Under the pieces are notes generated by a model that searched no databases, was not told where the DNA came from, and saw only the letters and a list, made by a program, of their open reading frames with translations. Positions 16,956 through 24,127 of a DNA stretch of 64,000 nt are shown here, piece after piece. Numbering within the stretch: the first letter of the stretch is position 1; each line of letters begins with the position of its first letter. This DNA comes from Clostridia bacterium (GTDB lineage Bacteria; Bacillota; Clostridia; Oscillospirales; Acutalibacteraceae): positions 1-64,000 of the forward strand of contig JAFTYU010000016.1 in NCBI GenBank assembly GCA_017461235.1. Reading direction: 5' to 3'. The translations under genes were made by a program, and so were the position numbers.

Positions 16956-18333
16956 ACATAATTTTTTGAGATTTAAAATCAATGGAATATTTTTCAAGAA
17001 TTTCGCTGCAGTTTTCTTTGAATTCATCGGCAGAAAAGCAGGTTGAGTTGTATAAATCAATTTCTGTTCCGCTTTTGGTTACGGCGCAAATATGGGGATC
17101 TTCCTGAAATTTGCCGTCATATTCATATCCTTCAACGTAGATAAAGCAATCAACGGCATCGTAATAACACTCGTTCTGTGACAAGGGGAAATCTTCTTCG
17201 GAGTATTTAAAGGAGTTTTCGTAAAAAACCGTAGTGGAATTAAGGCTTGTTATAATACCTAAAACAACAACACATTCGGCAAAAATGGTAAAGCATTTTA
17301 AAAACATTGCGGTAAAAGCCGCGGGCTTAGGTGAGTGTACGGCTTTTTTATCATCTTTGTCTTTCTTTTTGCGGCGATTAATGAGATTAAGGGCAATTGA
17401 TGAGCCGAGAAGCATACAAAAGCCCGGGAAAAGCACAGCGTTTTCCCAAATGCCGCTGACTAAAATACTGTCCCTGAAAAGAATCGCGCACAATACGTAA
17501 AAAACACCAAAGGCAAGAAGACTTAATAAAAGAGTGAAAGCAACAGACAAGCTCAGATATTTTAACGCACCCTTGATTCCGCCGCCGTGACGCTTGGCGC
17601 CGTTTTTTAATGAAGCAGCTTTGACAATAGGGCTTTCGTATTGAATTTTACCGCCGTTTTCCATATATTTAATAAGATTTTCGTGGTATTGGGTACGGAA
17701 TTTTGATTTTTTGAGTTTTTTAAGTGCTTTTTCTGTTTTTCCTTCATAAAAAAGAGCTTGAGCACCTATTACGGCACATTCGATTTGAGCATCAAAGTAG
17801 TTTTTGAGCATTAAATCGATAATTTTATCGCCTGCACCACCCAGCATTTCGCCGGTTTCGAGAACATTGTCACCAAAATAACGGTTTATGCTCTCTTTCT
17901 GTGAAAGAAGGAGCTTGTTTTTATCCACACCGTTTTCCAGAAGAGCGCAGAGCTTGGGAACAAGGGTCAATAAAAGACCGTTGATTTCACCGAAACAATC
18001 CTGCATAAGTTCTTTTGAGTCAACATAAGTGTATGTATAGCAATTGAAATCAAGCGGTCGGATGTATGCAAGGATATCGTAAACCGAGAAGGGGACAGAC
18101 GGCTCGCAATCTAACGAAAAAGAGAGCCATATTGACTGTTGGGCATAGGAAACGTGCCCTTGCTCCGTGTATATTATATTGAATTTGAATTTGTCAAAAA
18201 CATATGTAGCCGAAACACCTACCTGATTTTTTCCCTTTTTGCCTGAAGTGAGTTTTTTTATGGTCGGTGCAGTTGAACGCAACAGAACCCCTGTTGCACG
18301 GCATTGTGTAGCAAAGTATTCAGAAAGCTCCAT
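16954..18333 (-). CDS. Orphan membrane protein, unknown function
   Basis: 459 aa. About 240 soluble residues come first, including a region with a short alpha-helical repeat look (AVIGAQALFYEGKTEKALKKLKKSKF), then two membrane helices (about 255-280 and 290-312), a Lys-rich loop, a third helix (about 335-360) and a 100-residue C-terminal domain rich in Cys, Asp and Glu with a conserved-looking YDAVDCFIYVEGYEYDGKFQ block. No family recognised. AAAGGATT precedes the ATG. Single gene, convergent with GH3. Confidence 0.6.
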   Translation of the reverse strand: MELSEYFATQCRATGVLLRSTAPTIKKLTSGKKGKNQVGVSATYVFDKFKFNIIYTEQGHVSYAQQSIWLSFSLDCEPSVPFSVYDILAYIRPLDFNCYTYTYVDSKELMQDCFGEINGLLLTLVPKLCALLENGVDKNKLLLSQKESINRYFGDNVLETGEMLGGAGDKIIDLMLKNYFDAQIECAVIGAQALFYEGKTEKALKKLKKSKFRTQYHENLIKYMENGGKIQYESPIVKAASLKNGAKRHGGGIKGALKYLSLSVAFTLLLSLLAFGVFYVLCAILFRDSILVSGIWENAVLFPGFCMLLGSSIALNLINRRKKKDKDDKKAVHSPKPAAFTAMFLKCFTIFAECVVVLGIITSLNSTTVFYENSFKYSEEDFPLSQNECYYDAVDCFIYVEGYEYDGKFQEDPHICAVTKSGTEIDLYNSTCFSADEFKENCSEILEKYSIDFKSQKIM

Positions 18334-18355
18334 TTGTTAATCCTTTCTCCCTGAT

Positions 18356-18407
18356 TATAGCCGTGGGAAGTCGAACACCGTATGGGGTTCGATTCCCCCG
18401 GGCTGTA
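18356..18407 (+). other. tRNA-like remnant (T-arm with acceptor-like ends)
   Basis: GGGG-TTCGATT-CCCC (18384-18398) is a canonical T-arm sequence. TATAGCC (18356-18362) and GGCTGTA (18401-18407) can pair like an acceptor stem with one wobble. The whole is only 52 bases, with no D-arm or anticodon arm and no CCA, so it is not a working tRNA. It may be the scar of a tRNA gene or an old integration site, or chance. Confidence 0.35.
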
Positions 18408-18542
18408 AAAAGTATTCTACTAAAAAGATGAGTTATAGTCAACCGAAAACAAAAATGTACAAAAATAATTTACATACTTTCTATTGCGATGATTTAAGTG
18501 ATGGAGTATTATATAAATAACAAAAATAACAGGGGTGTTATT

Positions 18543-20876
18543 ATGTTTTCAAAAAAATTTATTTGTGCTACCTATGATTATGCAACGTACCGTGATTTTG
18601 TGCCGTCGCCCTTATTCAGAAAAACCTTCGTTATTCAGGATGCGGCGCAAAAGGCAACTCTTACAATAGGGTGCGCAGGGTTTTATAATGTGTATATTAA
18701 CGGCAAAAATATAACAAAAGGAATTCTCGCACCGTATATTTCTAACCCCGACCACATCGTTTATTATGATGAGTACGATATTACCGACCTTCTACATCCG
18801 GGTAAAAACGTTTTAGGCGTACAGCTCGGTAACGGTATGCAGAACGCACCCGGCGGAGAAATATGGGATTTCCATAAAGCTGATTTCAGGGGAGCTCCGA
18901 GAGTAGCGTTTGCTATAGACGTTACGGATACGGAAGGTGAGAAGTATCTTTTTGAGGCTGACGCTAAAGTGAAAACAGCTCCTTCGGGTATTATGTTTGA
19001 CGATTTGCGTGCAGGTTGTTTTTGCGATGGCAGAAACGAAAAAGAGAATTGGGCGGAGATTGATTTTCAGGATGGGGATTGGGACAACGCCCTTGTAGCG
19101 GAAACGCCACGTGGTGAAGCACGCATTTGTGAAGCAGAGCCTATTACACCCATAAGAGAGCTTAAGCCTAAAAAAATATATAAATGTACCGAAGCTCCGT
19201 TCAGACCTGAAGAACGCCTGAGTAAAGATGTTTCGGATTTTCCCGCAACGGAACGTGAAGGCTGGCTCTATGATTTCGGCATAACCACAGCAGGTGTTGA
19301 GCGCCTTAAAATAAAAGGCTTCCGCGGTCAGAAAATTGATTTGCAGTTTGGTGAATACCTTGATGAAAACGGAAATCCTGATATCAGCAACGTTCAGTTT
19401 TATCCACAGGGCTTTGCTCAACGTGATATTTACGTTCTCAAAAGCGATGAAGAAGAAATTTTTGTTCCTGAATTTACATATCACGGTGCGAGATATTGCA
19501 TCGTTTACGGAATAACACCCGAACAGGCCACGGAAGATTTACTGACCTTTACAGTTTACAGCTCCAAGCTCGGAGAACGCGGTAATTTCCGTTGCTCTGA
19601 TACGACCCTGAACAGATTGCAGGCAATGGCGCGAAACTCCACGTTGTCAAACTTTTACTATTTTCCCACAGATTGTCCCCAAAGAGAAAAAAACGGATGG
19701 ACAGGTGATGCGGCAATATCGTGTGAGCAGACCGTTATGAATTTCACGCCTGAAAAAAGTTATCGTGAGTGGATGCGCAATATTGTAAAGGCTCAGGATG
19801 ATAACGGTATGATTCCCGGTATAGTTCCCACGTCAACCTGGGGCTACGGCAAAGGCTTCGGTACAGCCTGGGATTGTGTTTTAGCATATATTCCGTATTA
19901 TGAGTACATTTACCGCGGAGACAAAACAATAATGGAAGAAAGTGCTCACGCACTGTTCAGATATGCAGATTTCATTTCGCGCAAACGCAATAAACGCGGT
20001 ACAATAGCGTACGGTCTGGGTGACTGGTGCCCCGTTACCGTGTTAAAAGCACCTTTGGAATTCACCTGTAGTGTTATGGGTATGGATTATCTCGAAAAAT
20101 GTGCCTATATGTTCGGTGTTATGGGTATGACCTTGCAGAAGGAATTTTGCGAAAATCTCTATAAAGAATTACGTGCCGCAGTAAGAAAATATCTTATTGA
20201 TTTTAATTCTATGACCGCCGCAGGCAGATGCCAGACGTCACAGTCCATGGCTATATACTATAACGTTTTTGAAGAAGCTGAAAAACAGAAAGCCTTTGAA
20301 GTGTTGACGGATATTATCGAAGGTGACGGTGAGCACGTCGATTTCGGGTTTATCGGCATAAGACCGATTTTCAGAGTGCTTTGTGATTTTGGCAGGGCGG
20401 ACCTTGCCTATAAAATGATTGCAAGACCCGGCTATCCTTCCTACGGGAATTGGGTCAAACGCGGTTATACCGCTTTACCTGAAAACTTCCACCCCGAAAA
20501 CGAGTTTCCCGATTCACTTAATCATCACAACTATTCTGACGTTTCGGCGGTGTTCACAAGATATTTTGCAGGTATAAATGTCAATCCCTACAGGGATGAT
20601 TGCAGAGAAATAAATATCGCTCCCTGCTTTATAAAATCAATTGACGATGTTACTGCCTTTTACGACAGCGTTGAAGGTAAGGTAAGCGTTTCGTGGCAGA
20701 AAACAGGGAATGAAATTTTGCTTTCTGTTGAAAAACCCGACGGTATATACGGTGAAGTTATACTCCCTGCAGGCTTTGTATTTAAAGAAAGTAAGCTGTG
20801 CCGCGAAAAACTTAAATCCGGTGTTTATAATATAGTAAATTTAAACGATATTCCCGAGAATATTATTGAGGTGTGA
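18543..20876 (+). CDS. Alpha-L-rhamnosidase, GH78 family
   Basis: 777 aa cytosolic enzyme releasing terminal alpha-L-rhamnose from glycosides such as flavonoid rhamnosides or pectic side chains. An N-terminal beta-sandwich (FYNVYINGKNITKGILAPY) leads to the (alpha/alpha)6 barrel. The block DCPQREKNGWTGDA holds three conserved acids (Asp377, Glu382, Asp389), Glu382 being the expected general acid. The C-terminal region has SLNHHNYSDV, a variant of the usual SLNH motif. The frame is open to 18498, but AGGGGTG at 18531-18537 supports ATG 18543. A rhamnulokinase is encoded at 36390-37853, so L-rhamnose can be phosphorylated after isomerisation. Confidence 0.9.
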   Translation: MFSKKFICATYDYATYRDFVPSPLFRKTFVIQDAAQKATLTIGCAGFYNVYINGKNITKGILAPYISNPDHIVYYDEYDITDLLHPGKNVLGVQLGNGMQNAPGGEIWDFHKADFRGAPRVAFAIDVTDTEGEKYLFEADAKVKTAPSGIMFDDLRAGCFCDGRNEKENWAEIDFQDGDWDNALVAETPRGEARICEAEPITPIRELKPKKIYKCTEAPFRPEERLSKDVSDFPATEREGWLYDFGITTAGVERLKIKGFRGQKIDLQFGEYLDENGNPDISNVQFYPQGFAQRDIYVLKSDEEEIFVPEFTYHGARYCIVYGITPEQATEDLLTFTVYSSKLGERGNFRCSDTTLNRLQAMARNSTLSNFYYFPTDCPQREKNGWTGDAAISCEQTVMNFTPEKSYREWMRNIVKAQDDNGMIPGIVPTSTWGYGKGFGTAWDCVLAYIPYYEYIYRGDKTIMEESAHALFRYADFISRKRNKRGTIAYGLGDWCPVTVLKAPLEFTCSVMGMDYLEKCAYMFGVMGMTLQKEFCENLYKELRAAVRKYLIDFNSMTAAGRCQTSQSMAIYYNVFEEAEKQKAFEVLTDIIEGDGEHVDFGFIGIRPIFRVLCDFGRADLAYKMIARPGYPSYGNWVKRGYTALPENFHPENEFPDSLNHHNYSDVSAVFTRYFAGINVNPYRDDCREINIAPCFIKSIDDVTAFYDSVEGKVSVSWQKTGNEILLSVEKPDGIYGEVILPAGFVFKESKLCREKLKSGVYNIVNLNDIPENIIEV

Positions 20877-20878
20877 AA

Positions 20879-21625
20879 ATGGAAAAGGAAGTAAAAGTAA
20901 TTGATTACGGTTTTTTTACCCGTGACGGTTTGGATTTTGAATATCACGTAAGCGGAAATGCGCAGGGCGAGGCTCTGGTTATGCTTAGCGGTAACGGCGG
21001 GGACTACCGTTGCTTTGAAGGGGATTTATATAAGCCCCTTTCCGAGTATTTTAAAATAATTCGTTTTTCCACACGTGGTACGGGAAAAACACCTTTGGGT
21101 GACAAAAAACTTACGTTCGACTTGTTTTGCGATGACCTTAAAGGTCTTCTTGATTATCTTAATGTAGAAAAAGCCAATATCTGCGGCTTTTCCGACGGCG
21201 GAAATCTGGGAATGTGCTTTACGGTGAAGTATCCCCAATACGTTTCAAAACTGGCGGTTTTCGGCTCAAATCTTAACACAAGGGGAACGAAAACCGGTGA
21301 CCAGCTGGGTATAATAAAAGACCATAGAATTTATGCAATAAAAGCAGCAATCACCAAAGACCCGGAGTGGATAAGACGCCGCGAAATTGAAGGTATGATG
21401 GTTGGTCAGCCGAAGCTCAATTATAAAAAGCTCTCTGCAATAAACGTGCCGTTTCTTAACGTTTTCGGTGAGTTTGATATGATAAAACGCCGCCACTCGA
21501 GAAGGATAACAAAAGCCGTTAAGGGTGCAGAAGAGGTTATGGTTTTAAACGGCGGTCATAGTACCGCTTTCAGAAAAACCGATTTTCTTATTCTACCTGT
21601 GGTGAAAAAGTTCCTTGGAGTATAA
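20879..21625 (+). CDS. Alpha/beta hydrolase
   Basis: 248 aa, alpha/beta-hydrolase fold. VMLSGNGGDYRCFEG supplies the oxyanion-hole region, CGFSDGGNLG is the nucleophile elbow (G-x-S-x-G), FGEFDMI the acid region and NGGHSTAF the catalytic His. Substrate unknown; given that it follows the rhamnosidase by two bases, it may remove acyl groups from rhamnosides (inference). GAGGTG (20868-20873) lies over the rhamnosidase stop and points to ATG 20879 rather than the overlapping GTG 20873. Confidence 0.8.
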   Translation: MEKEVKVIDYGFFTRDGLDFEYHVSGNAQGEALVMLSGNGGDYRCFEGDLYKPLSEYFKIIRFSTRGTGKTPLGDKKLTFDLFCDDLKGLLDYLNVEKANICGFSDGGNLGMCFTVKYPQYVSKLAVFGSNLNTRGTKTGDQLGIIKDHRIYAIKAAITKDPEWIRRREIEGMMVGQPKLNYKKLSAINVPFLNVFGEFDMIKRRHSRRITKAVKGAEEVMVLNGGHSTAFRKTDFLILPVVKKFLGV

Positions 21626-21648
21626 AGCTACAAAAACACCATCTGTGT

Positions 21649-21675
21649 TGCATTGTGTTCTGAGAACACAATGCA
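21649..21675 (+). terminator. Hairpin after the rhamnosidase/hydrolase pair
   Basis: 11-bp perfect stem TGCATTGTGTT/AACACAATGCA with a CTGAG loop. No T-tract follows directly (GCCATAAAAAA), so termination may depend on the next hairpin. Confidence 0.55.
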
Positions 21676-21701
21676 GCCATAAAAAACAAAAAACAAAAAA
21701 C

Positions 21702-21745
21702 AACTACCCGAAAAAGAGCTTTTATTTTCTCTTCTTCGGGTAGTT
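21702..21745. repeat. Dispersed hairpin repeat, copy 2
   Basis: 17-bp stem with one mismatch (21702-21718 with 21729-21745); reverse-complement match to 6891-6934. Just before it, AAAAAAC is repeated about three times (21681-21701). Confidence 0.7.
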
Positions 21746-21875
21746 CTCTTTCGGTAATCGTTCAGTCAAAAAAGGATAATAAATTACCGTAGGGGTCAGG
21801 CTTGCCTGAACCGCTTTAGGATTTATCGTTTTTTGAACTTTCGGGCAGGGCAAGCCACAGCCACTACGGTGGTTG
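21741..21875. repeat. Composite palindromic repeat (CCGTAG type)
   Basis: Starts with TAGTTCTCTTTCGG and runs into ACCGTAGGGG with hairpin GGGTCAGG-CTTG-CCTGAACC (21793-21812). The right end, reverse-complemented, reads CCGTAGTGGCTGTGGCTT and mirrors the left end, so the whole is an imperfect inverted repeat. A related module is at 58361-58430. Confidence 0.65.
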
Positions 21876-21888
21876 GTCGTTCTGCAAA

Positions 21889-21945
21889 ACTTTATTTATA
21901 ATCCGGCGTTACCCCGATAATTTTGCATTTTGCATTTTATAGTCG
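21889..21945 (-). repeat. 57-bp dispersed repeat, inverted relative to the copy at 58175
   Basis: The reverse complement (CGACTATAAAATGC ... AACGCCGGATTATAAAT) aligns along its length with 58175-58226, with a 7-base duplication and a few substitutions. The rest of the gene-free interval 21626-22063 holds the recJ promoter and no readable gene. Confidence 0.75.
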
Positions 21946-22003
21946 CATTTGCCCAGACACGCTTGACTACTGATTCTGCACGGAATTTATTTTTTGATTT
22001 TCA

Positions 22004-22032
22004 TTGAAAACTGTAGCTTATAATGTTATAAT
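22004..22032 (+). promoter_or_regulatory. Promoter of the recJ-relA housekeeping run
   Basis: TTGAAA (22004-22009), 17-bp spacer ending in TGT, TATAAT (22027-22032). A second TATAAT overlaps at 22019-22024 but lacks a spaced -35. Confidence 0.8.
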
Positions 22033-22063
22033 AAAATGTAAAATTGTATTCGGGTGATGTTTT

Positions 22064-24106
22064 TTGAGTCTTAAGAAATGGGTCGTTTCCCGGTGCGACA
22101 AGGACCGCGCCGCAGACATTGCGGAGAATTGCGGCATAGAGCCGTTTGCGGCTTTTTTGTTGTGTGCCAGGGGGATGACAGATGAATTTGAAGTTGAGAG
22201 TTTTTTATATGACACAGATTTAATTGACCCCTTTACCCTTCCCGATATGGCAGAAGCTTGCGAGAGAGTGTCATGGGCACTTGAAAATAATGAGAAAATT
22301 ACTGTTTTCGGGGATTACGATGCTGACGGTGTTACATCGACGGCTTTAATGTATTCCTACCTTTTGTCACGCGGAGCCGATGTGGATTATTACATACCTG
22401 ACCGTGCAGGTGAAGGGTACGGAATGAACAACTGTGCTATAGATATTCTCAAAGGGCGCGGAACAAGCCTTATCATAACCGTAGATAACGGCATAAGTGC
22501 CATTGAAGAAATTAAATATGCAAGTACCTTGGGTATTGACGTTATTGTGACTGATCACCACAGGGTCGGTGAAGTGTTGCCTGAAGCCGTGGCAGTTGTT
22601 GATCCCCATCGCGACGATGCTTTTTGCGAGTTTACCGAATGGGCAGGAGTAGGTGTTGCATTTAAATTTATTTGTGCTCTTGACGGCAGCGATGGTTACG
22701 AGATTTTGCAGGAGTACGGCGATCTTGTGGCGCTGGGTACTGTTGCGGATATAGTTTCGCTTAAAGGCGAAAACAGAATTCTTGTAAGAAGCGGTGTGGC
22801 GTTTATGAATGCTGCGCTCTCTGAAGGGACTTTGCGGAAAGGTCTTAAGGCGTTAATGGATTTTTGTGATCCGTCGGGTGTTATAAGCTCCAATACACTT
22901 GCTTTCCGTTTTGCTCCCCGTATTAATGCGGCAGGCAGAATGGAGTCCGCGGAGCGTGCATTGAAGCTCCTTTTATCCGATGATGATAATGAAGCGGCAG
23001 AAATTGCACGTGAAATATCTGACCTGAACACTAAAAGGCAGGAGATTGAAAGCGGCATTACCGAGTCTGCAATAGAAATAATTGAGAATAACCCCCATAT
23101 TAAATATCAGAAGGTTATTGTTGTAAAGGGTGAAGGCTGGCATCAGGGTGTAATAGGTATTGTGGCATCGCGCCTTGTTGAAAGATATGCCAAACCCTGT
23201 ATTGTGATATCTGATATCGGCGGCTCTGCCAAAGGCAGCGGCAGAAGCATTGACGGCTTTTCGCTGTATGATGCGCTTTCATATTGTGAAGGTCTTCTTA
23301 CACAGTACGGCGGTCATGTTCTCGCGGCAGGTCTTAGTATCGACAGTGATAAAATTGATGATTTCAGGCAGATGATTAATAAATATGCCGCATCAGTCAA
23401 TGAAGCGGTGCCTGTTCTTAATATTGACTGCAGGCTCAATCCTGTTTCAATAAATACCGATATACTTTCCGCAACAGAGATTCTTGAGCCTTTCGGTGCA
23501 GATAATCCCCAACCTTTGTTCGGTATATATAATATGGAGCTTGCCGCTATTCAGCCTGTCGGTAACGGCAAGCACCTGCGTCTTACTCTGCGCAAAAACG
23601 GACACACTATAAACGCAATTATGTTTTCTGTTACCGTCAATGATTTTCAGTATAGTGTTTCAGACAAGGTGGATTTGGCAGTGCGCCTTTCCGCCAATGA
23701 GTATATGGGTAAAACCCAGGTGAGTATTCAGGTTAAGGATATACGTTTAAGTAATTTTGATGATGAAAAGCTGATTGCCGCCAACAATGCTTACGAAGCA
23801 TTCTGTCGCGGTGAAAATCTGAATGATAATATAAGAAAAAACCTTTGTGTGGACAGGGATTTTTGCGGTAATATTTACAGATTCATTAAGAATAACAAGG
23901 ACCGGAAATATTCCGCGGAAGTTTTATGCTACAGACTCGGTTGCAATGAAGAAAACCTGATTAGTTGTAAAATTGCATTGGATGTATTATGCGAATTGGG
24001 TATCATAATTTGTAAAGACGGTAAATATATATTACCCGATGAAAATGTGAAAAACAATTTGGAGAATTCAGCGATTTTTAAGCGTGCGGAAGCTACGCGC
24101 ATATAA
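22064..24106 (+). CDS. recJ: Single-stranded-DNA-specific 5'-3' exonuclease RecJ
   Basis: 680 aa. DHH phosphoesterase domain: GDYDADGVTSTAL (motif with the metal-binding Asp pair), TVDNGIS and VTDHHRVGE (the DHH motif). The DHHA1 domain follows with GGHVLAAGLS, and an OB-fold region comes after (LRLTLRKNGHTINAIMFSV). RecJ resects 5' ends for recombination and mismatch repair. The start is an unusual TTG at 22064 preceded by GGGTGATG (22053-22060); no in-frame ATG fits. A roughly 100-residue C-terminal extension beyond the OB fold (DRKYSAEVLCYRL...) is seen in clostridial members. First gene of a nine-gene co-oriented run. Confidence 0.93.
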   Translation: MSLKKWVVSRCDKDRAADIAENCGIEPFAAFLLCARGMTDEFEVESFLYDTDLIDPFTLPDMAEACERVSWALENNEKITVFGDYDADGVTSTALMYSYLLSRGADVDYYIPDRAGEGYGMNNCAIDILKGRGTSLIITVDNGISAIEEIKYASTLGIDVIVTDHHRVGEVLPEAVAVVDPHRDDAFCEFTEWAGVGVAFKFICALDGSDGYEILQEYGDLVALGTVADIVSLKGENRILVRSGVAFMNAALSEGTLRKGLKALMDFCDPSGVISSNTLAFRFAPRINAAGRMESAERALKLLLSDDDNEAAEIAREISDLNTKRQEIESGITESAIEIIENNPHIKYQKVIVVKGEGWHQGVIGIVASRLVERYAKPCIVISDIGGSAKGSGRSIDGFSLYDALSYCEGLLTQYGGHVLAAGLSIDSDKIDDFRQMINKYAASVNEAVPVLNIDCRLNPVSINTDILSATEILEPFGADNPQPLFGIYNMELAAIQPVGNGKHLRLTLRKNGHTINAIMFSVTVNDFQYSVSDKVDLAVRLSANEYMGKTQVSIQVKDIRLSNFDDEKLIAANNAYEAFCRGENLNDNIRKNLCVDRDFCGNIYRFIKNNKDRKYSAEVLCYRLGCNEENLISCKIALDVLCELGIIICKDGKYILPDENVKNNLENSAIFKRAEATRI

Positions 24107-24127
24107 GCCTTTAAAGGGGTGATAAAT

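Noticed and set aside
18356-18407. Functional tRNA gene
   Set aside because: Only a T-arm and acceptor-like ends are present; D- and anticodon arms and a plausible anticodon are missing.
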